Shown: piece after piece, positions 52,598 to 62,663 of the stretch
Layout: every line of letters starts with the position of its first letter
Numbering within the stretch: position 1 is the first letter of the stretch
Source: an uncultured Flavobacteriales bacterium
GTDB lineage: Bacteria; Bacteroidota; Bacteroidia; Flavobacteriales; BACL11
Assembly (NCBI GenBank): GCA_943788405.1
Contig: CALSQD010000001.1
Location: 1-64,000, forward strand
Direction of reading: 5' to 3'
DNA: 64,000 bases
Translations under genes and position numbers: made by a program
The notes under the pieces: generated by a model
What the model saw: only the letters and a program-made list of their open reading frames with translations
Told to the model about the DNA's origin: nothing
The model's database searches: none

Positions 52598-53500
52598 ATG
52601 ATCCAGCAAAAAAAACCAAACTTTATCATTATTGGCGCTATGAAAGCGGCAACTACTTCCCTTTACACCTATTTAAAACAACACCCAGATGTATTTATGA
52701 CGAGTATTAAAGAACCTATGTTTTTTAATAATTTTCAGAAAGCAAATGACTTTAAAGTGCACGGAAGAAAAACAAAGAAGATAACTACTTTTGAGCAGTA
52801 CTATCCACTTTTTGATGCTGTAAAAAATGAGAAGGCAATCGGTGAAGCTTCCCCAGCCTATATTTCCAATAAAGATTGCCCTAGTTTAATTCATAAATAC
52901 CTTCCTAACACCAAGATTATTGCAGTACTGAGACAACCTGTTTCTCGTGCTTATTCTAATTTTCTACATGCCAGAAGAGCAGATAGAGAGCCAATAGCTG
53001 ACTTTGAAACAGCCTTTAATAAAGAACAAGAACGCAAGACTGAAAATTGGAGCCCGCTTTATCATTACAAAGGAAAGGGGTTTTATACTGAGCAACTTGA
53101 GAAGTATTATAATTTATTTCCAAAAGAAAATATCAAAATTTTACTTTTTGAAGAAGTCATTAAAAACCCAATTAAAACAACACAAGAAATATTTGAATTC
53201 CTAAATATAGATAGTTCTTTTATTCCTGATACAAGTAAGAAAGCAAATGTATCGGGAACACCAAAAGGTTTATTTGGTTGGTTAATAATGAAACTTAGAT
53301 ATTATAATTTAATTCCAAATATCCAGTTCAGCAATTACCTTCCTAGTTTTATGATTCAGTTTATATTTAACTCAGCTTACAAAAAAGCGAAACCATTAAA
53401 TAAAGAAGTAAAAAACAGACTTACTGACACTTTTTACAAAGAAGATATTTTAAAATTAGAAAAACTCATTGGGAAAGATTTACAACATTGGCTAAGTTAA
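52598..53500 (+). CDS. Sulfotransferase family protein
   Basis: A 300-residue PAPS-dependent sulfotransferase: the 5'-phosphosulfate loop FIIIGAMKAATTSLYTYL (9-26) and the 3'-phosphate motif AVLRQPVSRAYSNF (near 109-122), with EPMFFNN and ASPAY typical. The acceptor is unknown, perhaps a glycan or lipid. The start cannot move downstream without losing the PAPS loop, yet the ATG is five bases after a strong terminator with no promoter box between, so expression may depend on read-through or an unrecognised promoter. Confidence 0.88.
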   Translation: MIQQKKPNFIIIGAMKAATTSLYTYLKQHPDVFMTSIKEPMFFNNFQKANDFKVHGRKTKKITTFEQYYPLFDAVKNEKAIGEASPAYISNKDCPSLIHKYLPNTKIIAVLRQPVSRAYSNFLHARRADREPIADFETAFNKEQERKTENWSPLYHYKGKGFYTEQLEKYYNLFPKENIKILLFEEVIKNPIKTTQEIFEFLNIDSSFIPDTSKKANVSGTPKGLFGWLIMKLRYYNLIPNIQFSNYLPSFMIQFIFNSAYKKAKPLNKEVKNRLTDTFYKEDILKLEKLIGKDLQHWLS

Positions 53501-54124
53501 ATTAAATTGATGCACTCCTATTTTATAAGTGTTTTTTAACAACTCCTTTATCTGCAAATAAACCTTTTCATTTTCTTTAAAATTAACATTTGAAACATCA
53601 AGAATAAGTACTGGGAAATTTGATTGCTTTCTTAAGTAATCTAAATACCTATCTTGTATATTTTGTAAATATTCATTGGTAATTTCTTGCTCAAAAATTC
53701 TCCCTCTATTTTTTATATTTTGCTGTAAGCGATTAACATCTGCATACAAATAAACTAACAAATCAGGTTTTGGTAAGGAAGAAAGCATTATCTCAAATAA
53801 GCTATTGAATAATTGTTGCTCATCTTTTTGCAAATTATTCTGGGCAAATAATTTTGACTTCATGAAAAAGTAATCAGCAATAGTAATTGGCTGAAATAAA
53901 TCTTGTTCTTTTTCCTTTTTGAGCTGATGATAGCGCTCTGCCATAAAGAAAAGTTCTAACGGGAAAGCATTCTTTTCAGGGTCCTTATAAAACTTAGGTA
54001 AAAAAGGATTTTCTTCAAATTTCTCAAGTACCAATCTTGCATTATAATCCTTAGCAAGCATACTGGACAAAGTAGTTTTACCTACCCCAATATTCCCTTC
54101 AACTACAACAAACTTATAGTGCAT
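53492..54124 (-). CDS. Deoxynucleoside kinase-like protein (folK partner)
   Basis: A 210-residue P-loop kinase: VVVEGNIGVGKTTLSSMLAK (6-25), LEKFEENPFLPKFY (34-47) and a lid region IKNRGRIFEQEI (near 135). The usual DRS/DRT motif is replaced by ADYFFMKS, lacking the arginine. Relatives phosphorylate deoxynucleosides for salvage; this subgroup's substrate is uncertain. It overlaps folK by 11 bp, indicating a coupled pair. Confidence 0.8.
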   Translation of the reverse strand: MHYKFVVVEGNIGVGKTTLSSMLAKDYNARLVLEKFEENPFLPKFYKDPEKNAFPLELFFMAERYHQLKKEKEQDLFQPITIADYFFMKSKLFAQNNLQKDEQQLFNSLFEIMLSSLPKPDLLVYLYADVNRLQQNIKNRGRIFEQEITNEYLQNIQDRYLDYLRKQSNFPVLILDVSNVNFKENEKVYLQIKELLKNTYKIGVHQFNLT

Positions 54125-54599
54125 ACTCTTCTACTAACTCTGTATCGGTACAAATTTGCAATAATTCCTCCACTGTTTTGTTATATTTAGGATGAATCAT
54201 TTCAGGAGCTATATTGTGTAGTGGAGTCAGAACAAACATTCGCTCATGCATATGTTTGTGAGGCACACATAATGCTGCAGTTTCAATAATTGCGTCATTA
54301 TAAAATATGATATCGATATCAATTAAACGCTCCCCCCATTTTTCAAGCCTAACTCTACCTAATTCTTTTTCAATATTTAGTATTGTACTAAGTACATCAT
54401 CCGCTTGCATTTCAGTTTTTACCTTAACTATTTGATTTAGATAATTTTCTTGACCTTCTACTCGCCAAGGAACACTTTCGTATACTTTTGATTTTTCTAC
54501 TACTTTCCCTACTCTATCTTCAATAGCAGCAATAGCGTCTTGCAACAGCATTTCTCTCTCTCCTAGATTACTTCCTAATTGTAAAAAAACGATATTCAT
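54114..54599 (-). CDS. folK: 2-amino-4-hydroxy-6-hydroxymethyldihydropteridine diphosphokinase (FolK)
   Basis: 161 residues from the ATG at 54599 (MNIVFLQLGSNLGEREMLLQ), chosen because the frame from 54671 adds 24 non-family residues. HPPK motifs: LGSNLGER, YESVPWRVEGQENYLNQIV, and RVRLEKWGERLIDIDIIFY. It transfers pyrophosphate from ATP to the pterin in folate synthesis. It overlaps the downstream kinase gene and is divergent from sppA. Confidence 0.94.
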   Translation of the reverse strand: MNIVFLQLGSNLGEREMLLQDAIAAIEDRVGKVVEKSKVYESVPWRVEGQENYLNQIVKVKTEMQADDVLSTILNIEKELGRVRLEKWGERLIDIDIIFYNDAIIETAALCVPHKHMHERMFVLTPLHNIAPEMIHPKYNKTVEELLQICTDTELVEEYAL

Positions 54600-54688
54600 A
54601 TTTATTATTAAGGTCATCAAATATAGCAAGAAACTACAAGATGCCTCTTTAAAATTTCTTATTTTTATCAACTCTAAAAATATAGACT

Positions 54689-56449
54689 ATGAAATCCTTT
54701 TTTAAAAATGTATTATCAACCATTGTAGGAATGGTTTTAGCTGTTTTTGTTATTATGCTTCTCTTTATTGGGATAGTGAGCTTAAGCATCTCTTCACTAA
54801 ACAATGAACAAGAAGTTACTGTTAAAGAAAATAGCATTTTAAAAATTAACCTTTCTGATATTTCAGTTGTAGAGCGAACAACAGAAAATCCTTTTGATGG
54901 CCTGAGTTTATCTGGAGATATATCTAAAACTATTGCACTAAAACAAGTGCTTGATAATATTGAAAAAGCAAAAACAGATGAACAAATTAAAGCCATATAC
55001 ATCAATACTTCTTTTGTGAATGCAGGCCTATCTCAAATAGAAGAAATCAGAAATAAATTACTGGAATTTAAACAAACAGGGAAACCTATTATTTCATATT
55101 CAGAGGTATATTCGCAAACAGCATATTATTTATCTTCAGTTGCAAATACAATCTACCTTAACCCTGAAGGAATAGTAGAACTAAAAGGTTTCTCAGCAGG
55201 AATCATGTTTTATAAAGGGTTTTTGAAAAAACTGGATATTGATGTACAAGTTATTCGTCATGGAAAATTCAAAAGTGCAATTGAACCTTATGTACTTGAT
55301 AAAATGAGTGATGCTAATAGAGAGCAAATGCAATTATTACTTAACTCTTTTGCTGACAATATTATGGACAGTATTGCAAACCAAAGAGATTTAACTTTGG
55401 CTGAAGTAGAGCATCACATCAACAATCTTAGCCTAGAAGATGCAAAAAAATGCCTTGAACTAACTTATGTTGATGCACTTCTATACCAAGACCAACTAGA
55501 AGATAGCTTAATTAAGATTGCAGGAAGTGAAAAACTAAACCTAATCTCCTTAACAAAATACACCCACACAAAAACAGAGAAAAAAGAAATAAGTAGAGAT
55601 AAAATTGCAATTATTTACGCAACAGGGGCTATAAATTCAGGAAAAGGAGATGAAAAAAGTATTGGTTCAACAACAACTTCTGCTGCAATAAAAAAAGCAA
55701 GAGAAGACAAAAGAGTAAAAGCAATTGTACTTAGGATAAATTCTCCTGGAGGAAGCGCATTAGCTTCTGATGTGATCTGGAGAGAAACTATTTTAGCAAA
55801 AGCTGAAAAACCTTTGGTTGTTTCCATGGGAGATTATGCCGCAAGCGGAGGGTATTATATTGCTTGTGCAGCCGATAGCATTGTTGCAAACTCGACTACA
55901 TTAACAGGTTCAATTGGTGTATTTGGACTTATTCCGAACCTTAGTAAATTCTACAAAAATAAACTTGGTATTACTATTGACACAGTAAACACAGGGAAAT
56001 ATGCTGACATGGGAGTAAACCGACCTCTATCCAATTTTGAAAAAAATAAAATTCAGAATAGCATTAAAAATATCTACAATACTTTTATCACTCATGTTGG
56101 GAAAGGTAGAAATATGAGTACAACAGCTGTAGATGAAATTGGACAAGGTAGAGTTTGGACTGGTTATGATGCTAAAGAAATTGGATTAGTTGACACTTAC
56201 GGAGGACTTGAGAAAGCAATTGATATTGCTGCCTATTTAGCTAAAATTGAAGACTATAGAGTTATCTCTTTGCCTAAAAAGAAAGATCCTTTTAGTGAAC
56301 TTGCTTTAAAACTTGGGAATAATTCAAGTTTTGCTGACATATTATTTACAAAATTAGGGTTAAAATCTGAACTTACTCAGCCTATTGAGGCTTTGCTAAA
56401 AGGAGATAAAATACAAGCTAGAGTTCCTTTTATTATGGAGTTAAAATAA
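54689..56449 (+). CDS. sppA: Signal peptide peptidase SppA, 67K type
   Basis: A 586-residue membrane protease with an N-terminal anchor (about 9-33) and tandem ClpP-fold domains. The catalytic dyad is split between halves as in E. coli: the lysine in HGKFKSAIEPY (Lys195) and the serine in GDYAASGGYY (Ser386). LRINSPGGSALAS and TGSIGVFG are typical. It degrades cleaved signal peptides in the inner membrane. Its 3' end overlaps the DUF2797 gene by nine bases. Confidence 0.93.
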   Translation: MKSFFKNVLSTIVGMVLAVFVIMLLFIGIVSLSISSLNNEQEVTVKENSILKINLSDISVVERTTENPFDGLSLSGDISKTIALKQVLDNIEKAKTDEQIKAIYINTSFVNAGLSQIEEIRNKLLEFKQTGKPIISYSEVYSQTAYYLSSVANTIYLNPEGIVELKGFSAGIMFYKGFLKKLDIDVQVIRHGKFKSAIEPYVLDKMSDANREQMQLLLNSFADNIMDSIANQRDLTLAEVEHHINNLSLEDAKKCLELTYVDALLYQDQLEDSLIKIAGSEKLNLISLTKYTHTKTEKKEISRDKIAIIYATGAINSGKGDEKSIGSTTTSAAIKKAREDKRVKAIVLRINSPGGSALASDVIWRETILAKAEKPLVVSMGDYAASGGYYIACAADSIVANSTTLTGSIGVFGLIPNLSKFYKNKLGITIDTVNTGKYADMGVNRPLSNFEKNKIQNSIKNIYNTFITHVGKGRNMSTTAVDEIGQGRVWTGYDAKEIGLVDTYGGLEKAIDIAAYLAKIEDYRVISLPKKKDPFSELALKLGNNSSFADILFTKLGLKSELTQPIEALLKGDKIQARVPFIMELK

Positions 56450-57262
56450 CAGCCCCTGCTGAGCAACTTCTTGATGAGAAAAGGTGGAAATAAATCCTTC
56501 ATGTGATCGAATATTAAAAACTCTATCACCATCTAACAGTAAGTATTGACCCTTAATACCCAAAAGTGTTCCTTCAATAATTTCGGTACGCTCTAATTTC
56601 ACACTCTTTATCTTTTTAGGGAATTGAGTAACAGGATATTTAATCTCTGTTACAGTATTATTAGGTAAAATATATTGCTTCAATGCTTCAGGAACATGTT
56701 CAGAAAGTTCTTCTTTCATTTTTACTAAATCAACAGATTCTGGCGTACCTGAAAGCATTTTTCTCCAATTGGTTACATCAGCTACAAAGCGTTTTAATGA
56801 AACCTCAATATCTCCTGAAAATCTTCTATTAGGAACTTCAGCCAACAAAATTGCCTGGCTTGCTCCTTGATCCATCCACCTAATCACTCCTTGAGAGCCT
56901 CTAGTAATCCCTACTTTTATTCCACTTGCATTTGCTAAATACACATAGTGAGGGGCAATCTGAAATTCTTTTTCCCATTCCAAATCTCTTTCCTCAATTC
57001 CTAAATGAGCGGTACATAATTCTGGTTTAAAAATACTTTGGGATGCTAAAGGGGATTCCCAAAAACACTTATAACAATGACCCGAACGATAAAATTTATC
57101 TGATTTCTTTCCACACTGACAAATTACAACCCCGCTCCAATGAATTTTGATTTGTTTACCAATATAATCGTTCATCTTATGATTAACCCCATGGATATCT
57201 AGCGTATAATGCACAACATCCTTTAGTTCGGTATCCATTTTTTTAAGCGTATCTCTAAACAT
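56441..57262 (-). CDS. DUF2797 family protein
   Basis: A 273-residue protein with a zinc-ribbon-like set CQCGKKSDKFYRSGHCYKC (49-67), PELCTAHLGI (82-91), a GIY-YIG-like core VYLANASGIKVGITRGSQ near 107-124 and RWMDQGASQA. This matches DUF2797 as remembered. The function is unknown; the fold suggests nucleic acid contact. The N-terminal eight residues before MDTELKDVVHY may be extra. Confidence 0.8.
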   Translation of the reverse strand: MFRDTLKKMDTELKDVVHYTLDIHGVNHKMNDYIGKQIKIHWSGVVICQCGKKSDKFYRSGHCYKCFWESPLASQSIFKPELCTAHLGIEERDLEWEKEFQIAPHYVYLANASGIKVGITRGSQGVIRWMDQGASQAILLAEVPNRRFSGDIEVSLKRFVADVTNWRKMLSGTPESVDLVKMKEELSEHVPEALKQYILPNNTVTEIKYPVTQFPKKIKSVKLERTEIIEGTLLGIKGQYLLLDGDRVFNIRSHEGFISTFSHQEVAQQGLLF

Positions 57263-57299
57263 ATTTTTTTGTATTTTTCAGTCCCTAAAAATATCAAAA

Positions 57300-58811
57300 T
57301 TGAGCAAGTTTTCTGTTAAAAATTCTATTCTTTCATTTATGATGAAAAAACGCATTGATAAAATAGAAATATTTTGCAAGAATCCTATTCAAGCTCAAAG
57401 TAATGTATTTGATTTTCTCCTTTCAAATGGAAAAAACACAGCTTTTGGGAAAGAACATTCTTTTCAAAAAATTGAAAATTACACTCAGTTTTCACAAAAC
57501 ATTCCGATAAAAACCTATGAAGAGTTTTCAGAATTTATCGAAAGAGCTAGAGAGGGGGAGAAAAATGTATTATGGCCTGGAAAAATTAAATGGTTCGCAA
57601 AATCATCAGGAACTACAAATGCACAAAGCAAATTTATTCCTATTACACAAGAATCATTAGAAGGATGTCATTTTAAAGGGGGAAAAGATATGCTTTCCTT
57701 ATATGGAAACAATTTTCCATTTTCAGATATGTATAACGGAAAAGGATTAATGCTTGGCGGAACGATAAAAAATTCAGAAAAAGGAAATTATAAAGAGGGT
57801 GATTTATCTGCAATCCTATTAGATGAATTTCCATTTTGGGTAAATTACCATAGAATTCCTGACATTGAAACTGCTCTAATGGAAGAATGGGAAGAAAAAT
57901 TAGAGCGAATTGCTCAGCAAGCTGTGCATGCAAACATTACAAATTTAACAGGAGTTCCTTCATGGATGCTAATTTTATTAAAGCGTGTACTTACAATAAG
58001 TGGAAAGTCAAATGTTAGTGAGGTTTGGCCTAACCTTGAACTCTATATGCACGGAGGAGTGAACTTTGAACCCTATAAAGAACAGTTCAAAACCCTCATC
58101 CCATCCAAAAAAATGAATTATTTGGAAGGGTATAATGCATCAGAAGGATTTATTGGAATACAAGATAAAAACCCATCAGAAGGCCTACTTCTTATGTTGG
58201 ATTATGGAATTTTCTATGAATTCATTCCAATGGATAGTTTCAGAAAAGGGCAACAGGAAGCTATTCCATTAAAAGATGTACAACTCAATATTGATTACGC
58301 TTTAGTTATTTCAACAAATGGAGGACTATGGAGATATCTCATTGGAGATGTCATTCGTTTTACAACACTATCACCTTTCAGGATTAAAATAATTGGACGA
58401 ACTAAAAGTTTTTTAAATGCCTTTGGTGAAGAATTAATAGTTGAAAATACCGACAAAGCATTACTAGCTGCTTGTAAAACCTGCAAAGCATCAATTAAAG
58501 ATTATACAGTTGCTCCTATCTTTGTTAACAACAATTCAGGAGGACATCAATGGTTTATTGAGTTTTTTAAGGAACCAAAAGATATGGAACTCTTTAAGCA
58601 GGAACTAGACAATAAGCTAAAAGCTTTAAACTCAGATTATGCAGCCAAAAGAACTAACAATCTAATCCTTAATTCTCCTGAAATCACTATTATTCAAAAC
58701 AATGAATTCTACACTTGGCTGAAAAAAAATAATCGATTAGGAGGGCAGTACAAAATCCCCCGACTTTGTAACGACCGTAAAATAGCAGAAGAAATCTTAT
58801 CTCTCCTCTAG
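57300..58811 (+). CDS. GH3 auxin-responsive-promoter family protein (acyl-adenylate-type)
   Basis: A 503-residue GH3-like protein: NTAFGKEHSFQKI (42-54), WFAKSSGTTNAQSKFIPIT (96-114, ATP-binding loop), YNASEGFIGIQ near 280, YEFIPM, and GLWRYLIGDVIRF near 341, the expected adenylation motifs. Plant GH3 enzymes link acids to amino acids; the bacterial substrate is unknown. The annotated start is TTG at 57300, giving the family-like MSKFSVKNSILSF; an ATG at 57339 (MMKKRIDKIE) is the alternative. Confidence 0.85.
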   Translation: MSKFSVKNSILSFMMKKRIDKIEIFCKNPIQAQSNVFDFLLSNGKNTAFGKEHSFQKIENYTQFSQNIPIKTYEEFSEFIERAREGEKNVLWPGKIKWFAKSSGTTNAQSKFIPITQESLEGCHFKGGKDMLSLYGNNFPFSDMYNGKGLMLGGTIKNSEKGNYKEGDLSAILLDEFPFWVNYHRIPDIETALMEEWEEKLERIAQQAVHANITNLTGVPSWMLILLKRVLTISGKSNVSEVWPNLELYMHGGVNFEPYKEQFKTLIPSKKMNYLEGYNASEGFIGIQDKNPSEGLLLMLDYGIFYEFIPMDSFRKGQQEAIPLKDVQLNIDYALVISTNGGLWRYLIGDVIRFTTLSPFRIKIIGRTKSFLNAFGEELIVENTDKALLAACKTCKASIKDYTVAPIFVNNNSGGHQWFIEFFKEPKDMELFKQELDNKLKALNSDYAAKRTNNLILNSPEITIIQNNEFYTWLKKNNRLGGQYKIPRLCNDRKIAEEILSLL

Positions 58812-58895
58812 AAGTTTTCAACAAAGGTGATTGCTATTTTAAATTCTGAATAGCTAGAACTAATACTTTTTTTATTTTAGACGAAAATTTAGAAT

Positions 58896-59513
58896 ATGCA
58901 CATAGCTATTGCAGGAAATATTGGATCAGGGAAAACTACCTTAACAACAAAACTATCTAAACATTATAAGTGGGAAGCACATTATGAAGATGTGGAAAAT
59001 AACCCTTATTTAAATGACTTTTACAAAGACATGCAAAGATGGTCGTTCAATTTACAAGTATTCTTTTTAAATAGTAGATTTAGGCAAATTGTTGATATCA
59101 AAGAAAGTGGAAAAACCTACATTCAAGATAGAACTATATATGAAGATGCTAAAATATTTGCACCAAACCTTCATGCTATGGGCCTAATGAGCTCCAGAGA
59201 TTTTGATAACTACATGGAAATCTTCAACCTAATGGATAGCTTTATAGATGGACCAGATTTATTAATTTATTTAAGAGCTTCTGTTCCTAAACTAGTAGAA
59301 CAAATACAAAAAAGAGGAAGGGACTATGAAAATAGTATCCGTTTAGATTACTTAACACGATTAAACGAAAGGTATGAAGCTTGGATAGGCGAGTATACTA
59401 AAGGTAAGATACTAATTATTGAAGTAGATGATTTAGACTTTTCTGAAAATGAAGAAGACCTTGGAAAAATAATTGAAAAGATAGATGCTGAAATAAATGG
59501 CCTATTTCAATAA
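58896..59513 (+). CDS. Deoxynucleoside kinase
   Basis: A 205-residue kinase with P loop IAIAGNIGSGKTTLTTKLS (3-21), YEDVENNPYLNDFYKD, the DRT motif IQDRTIYEDAKIFA (near 75) and lid QKRGRDYENSI (near 138). It phosphorylates a deoxynucleoside in salvage; purine versus pyrimidine preference cannot be told. Unlike the paralogue at 53492-54124 it keeps the DR(S/T) arginine. A perfect terminator follows at 59532-59561. Confidence 0.88.
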   Translation: MHIAIAGNIGSGKTTLTTKLSKHYKWEAHYEDVENNPYLNDFYKDMQRWSFNLQVFFLNSRFRQIVDIKESGKTYIQDRTIYEDAKIFAPNLHAMGLMSSRDFDNYMEIFNLMDSFIDGPDLLIYLRASVPKLVEQIQKRGRDYENSIRLDYLTRLNERYEAWIGEYTKGKILIIEVDDLDFSENEEDLGKIIEKIDAEINGLFQ

Positions 59514-59531
59514 TCAGATAATAATGCAAAT

Positions 59532-59561
59532 AAAAAAGCCACTCAATTGAGTGGCTTTTTT
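59532..59561. terminator. Bidirectional intrinsic terminator
   Basis: Fifteen-base perfect arms AAAAAAGCCACTCAA and TTGAGTGGCTTTTTT between the converging kinase and lipoprotein genes. Confidence 0.9.
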
Positions 59562-59579
59562 ATTATATAAACAATTTGA

Positions 59580-60101
59580 TTATTGTCTTCCTTTAACTCT
59601 TATTGCAATTTTATCCTGAGCAATAAATGACAATGCTGCTGGTTTTTTAGCAAATATTATTCCTTGTATTTCTTTATTTGATTCATTTGTATAATTAAAA
59701 GAAGCTTCATGTTTATCTTCTCCTATAGTAAACACACCATTAGAAATACGCTTATATGCAGAGCCTTCTTCTGCCATTAATGCAAACTCTTCATTGGATT
59801 TGAAAGAGATTTCATGCTCAGAAATAGATTGTAAAAACATATCCATTGCTTCCTTATTAGCATCAGAAACTTCAGAGCTAAATCTAACTCCTGCTAAAAC
59901 AATAGATTCAAAACGAATAGTTTCCTCATTAATTTCATCAATAAAAAATGAAGTTGCTTTTGACTCAAAAGCATTTTCTACAGAAATAGATACTGCTTCT
60001 TTATTTGATTTGATTTCGTCAGAAGAAGTTGACTCTCCTCCACAAGCTACAGTTAATGTAATAACTGCAACTACAAATAATACTTTTAATAATTTTTTCA
60101 T
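59580..60101 (-). CDS. Small lipoprotein, function unknown
   Basis: A 173-residue protein with a lipoprotein signal (MKKLLKVLFVVAVITLTVAC, Cys20) and a Ser/Glu-rich linker. The mature part alternates short beta-like stretches (ISFKSNEEFALMAEEGSAYKR, FTIGEDKHEASFNYTN), reminiscent of small lipocalin-like lipoproteins, but no family is assigned. It begins four bases after the hppA stop and is probably co-transcribed with it. Confidence 0.65.
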   Translation of the reverse strand: MKKLLKVLFVVAVITLTVACGGESTSSDEIKSNKEAVSISVENAFESKATSFFIDEINEETIRFESIVLAGVRFSSEVSDANKEAMDMFLQSISEHEISFKSNEEFALMAEEGSAYKRISNGVFTIGEDKHEASFNYTNESNKEIQGIIFAKKPAALSFIAQDKIAIRVKGRQ

Positions 60102-60105
60102 AATT

Positions 60106-62487
60106 TTATTTTTTATATTCCAAAAGATGTTCTCTTTCTATACTTAAGGCATTTATCGCCTCTTCTTTTTGCACCTCATTCAAGTTAGACTTTTCAACTG
60201 CCAACACCTGTCTTTCATACCATTCTTTAATTTCTGCAATATGTTTCTCTGAATCAGTAGTTTCAATTGACGTCTCTACAGCAGGAACTTCCTCAGCATG
60301 AGTAACAGTACCCTGACCTAAAATTGGAGCAATAACTAAGCCAATTAAACAAGTTAATTTAATTAAGATATTCATTGAAGGACCAGAAGTGTCTTTAAAA
60401 GGATCACCAACAGTATCACCAGTAATTGCAGCTTCATGAGCAGCAGAACCTTTATGCGTCATCTCACCATTAATCATTACACCAGCTTCAAATGATTTTT
60501 TAGCATTATCCCAAGCTCCACCAGCATTGTTTTGGAATATTGCCCAAAGCACACCAGAAACAGTAACACCAGCCATATAACCACCTAACATCTCAGCAAT
60601 CATTAATTTATCCATTCCGAATAACATTGGAAGGAAAGTAATAACTAAAGGAAAACCAATCGTTAAAATTCCAGGCAACATCATTTCCTTTAAAGAGGCA
60701 TTAGTAGAAATCTCTACACATTTATCATATTCAGGTTTCCCTGTTCCTTCCATAATTCCAGGAATTTCTTTAAACTGTCTTCTTACTTCATATACCATTT
60801 CCATTGCAGCTTTACCAACAGCATTCATTGCTAAAGCAGAGAATACTACAGGAACCATTCCTCCAATAAATAACATAGCTAAAACAGGTGCTTTAAAGAT
60901 GTTAATTCCATCAATACCCGTAAAGGTTACATAAGCAGCAAATAAAGCCAAAGAAGTTAATGCCGCAGAAGCAATAGCAAATCCTTTACCAGTTGCAGCA
61001 GTTGTATTTCCTACTGAATCTAAAATATCAGTTCTTTCTCTTACGATAGGGTCTTGCTCACTCATTTCAGCAATACCACCAGCATTATCAGCAATTGGTC
61101 CAAAAGCATCAATAGCTAACTGCATTGCAGTTGTAGCCATCATTGCTGAAGCAGCCATAGCCACACCATAAAATCCTGCAAACGCATAAGATGACCAGAT
61201 TGCCATTGCAAATAAGATAACTGTTGGGAAAGTAGAAATCATTCCTGTAGCTAAACCTGCAATAATATTTGTTCCTGCACCAGTAGCTGATTTTTCAACA
61301 ATATTTAAAATTGGTTTTTTACCTAAACCTGTATAGTATTCAGTAACTGAAGAAATAACACCACCAACAATTAAACCAATAATTGTTGCATAGAATACAC
61401 GCATAGCAGTAATATCTTTTAAGATGTTTCCTTCAGTTTCAAAAAAGTTCATTTTCATAGTTTCAGGCAACATCCAAGTTACTAATCCATAACAAGAAAC
61501 AGCAACTAAAGCAATTGAGAACCAATTCCCTTTATTTAAAGCACCCATCACTTCATTTTCATTTGCAGAATTATCTTTAATTGAAACTAACATTGTACCT
61601 AATAAAGAGATAACAATACCAACACCAGCAATTGCCATTGGCAATAAAATAGGACCGATTGAACCAAATCCTTTAAAGATGCTAATATCATTTACATCTA
61701 TAATATAGTTACCCAATACCATTGCAGCTAAAACAGTTGCAACATACGAACCAAATAAATCAGCTCCCATACCTGCTACATCACCTACATTATCACCTAC
61801 ATTATCAGCAATAGTTGCAGGATTTCTTGGATCATCCTCAGGAATACCAGCTTCAACTTTTCCTACTAAATCAGCACCTACATCAGCAGCTTTAGTATAA
61901 ATACCACCACCTACTCTAGCAAATAACGCAATAGATTCAGCTCCTAATGAGAACCCAGCTAAAGTTTCTAAAACGATAGTCATATCATGAGTATTCGTCC
62001 AAACACCACCCATAAAGAAGTTGTAGAATAAGATAAAGAAAGCAGTTAAACCTAAAACAGCTAAACCTGCAACTCCTAATCCCATAACAGTACCACCACC
62101 AAAAGATACTTTTAAAGCATCAGGTAAAGATGTACGAGCAGCTTGAGTTGTTCTTACATTTGTTTGTGTAGCAATTTTCATTCCCATGTTTCCTGCTAAA
62201 GCAGAGAAAATTGCACCTACAATAAATGCAATTACAATTAACCAGTGTGTTGAAGGAACTATAGTTGATACTATAAATAAAAGAACACTTACTCCAATAA
62301 CAAAAAGTGTTAATAGTCTGTATTCAGCTTTTAAGAATGCCAAAGCACCTTCATAAATGTGATCAGAAATTTCTTTCATTTTCCCATCACCTGCATCTTG
62401 TTTCATTACCCAAGATTTTTTTACCATCATGTAGGCTAACCCTACAAATGCCATAAATATTGGCATATAAATCATCATTGATTCCAT
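60106..62487 (-). CDS. hppA: Membrane-bound pyrophosphatase (ion pump)
   Basis: A 793-residue integral membrane pyrophosphatase with about 16 TM helices. The substrate motif [20 protein letters not shown] and [20 protein letters not shown] lie near 203-250. The segment [14 protein letters not shown] has Ala where K-independent pumps have Lys, so it is probably potassium-stimulated and could pump sodium, protons or both. It recovers energy from pyrophosphate. About 70 residues ([20 protein letters not shown] onward) extend past the usual end APILGQG, forming a charged helical tail. A promoter box TATTTTTG lies at 62530-62523. Confidence 0.94.
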   Translation of the reverse strand: MESMMIYMPIFMAFVGLAYMMVKKSWVMKQDAGDGKMKEISDHIYEGALAFLKAEYRLLTLFVIGVSVLLFIVSTIVPSTHWLIVIAFIVGAIFSALAGNMGMKIATQTNVRTTQAARTSLPDALKVSFGGGTVMGLGVAGLAVLGLTAFFILFYNFFMGGVWTNTHDMTIVLETLAGFSLGAESIALFARVGGGIYTKAADVGADLVGKVEAGIPEDDPRNPATIADNVGDNVGDVAGMGADLFGSYVATVLAAMVLGNYIIDVNDISIFKGFGSIGPILLPMAIAGVGIVISLLGTMLVSIKDNSANENEVMGALNKGNWFSIALVAVSCYGLVTWMLPETMKMNFFETEGNILKDITAMRVFYATIIGLIVGGVISSVTEYYTGLGKKPILNIVEKSATGAGTNIIAGLATGMISTFPTVILFAMAIWSSYAFAGFYGVAMAASAMMATTAMQLAIDAFGPIADNAGGIAEMSEQDPIVRERTDILDSVGNTTAATGKGFAIASAALTSLALFAAYVTFTGIDGINIFKAPVLAMLFIGGMVPVVFSALAMNAVGKAAMEMVYEVRRQFKEIPGIMEGTGKPEYDKCVEISTNASLKEMMLPGILTIGFPLVITFLPMLFGMDKLMIAEMLGGYMAGVTVSGVLWAIFQNNAGGAWDNAKKSFEAGVMINGEMTHKGSAAHEAAITGDTVGDPFKDTSGPSMNILIKLTCLIGLVIAPILGQGTVTHAEEVPAVETSIETTDSEKHIAEIKEWYERQVLAVEKSNLNEVQKEEAINALSIEREHLLEYKK

Positions 62488-62522
62488 ATTCTTTTTTTCG
62501 TTTAATTATTTTAAAAAGGTCT

Positions 62523-62530
62523 GCAAAAAT
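62523..62530 (-). promoter_or_regulatory. Predicted -7 box TATTTTTG of hppA
   Basis: TATTTTTG on the minus strand, 35 bases before the hppA ATG at 62487. An upstream TTTG within GGTTTGTATAAAAAGAC may be its -33 element. Confidence 0.5.
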
Positions 62531-62625
62531 AGTCTTTTTATACAAACCGCATAATATCAGAGCTATTTAATGCACTTTATTGATTTTTTGAATCAAAATT
62601 CAACCCTATTTTAATAGCATTTTAT

Positions 62626-62633
62626 TAAGTTTG
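62626..62633 (+). promoter_or_regulatory. Predicted -7 box TAAGTTTG of the etf operon
   Basis: TAAGTTTG overlaps the earliest possible ATG-free start of the etfB frame and puts the transcript start near 62638, so translation must begin at the ATG at 62664. Confidence 0.6.
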
Positions 62634-62663
62634 CAATCTTATTTAATAAAATCAAACCAAAAG

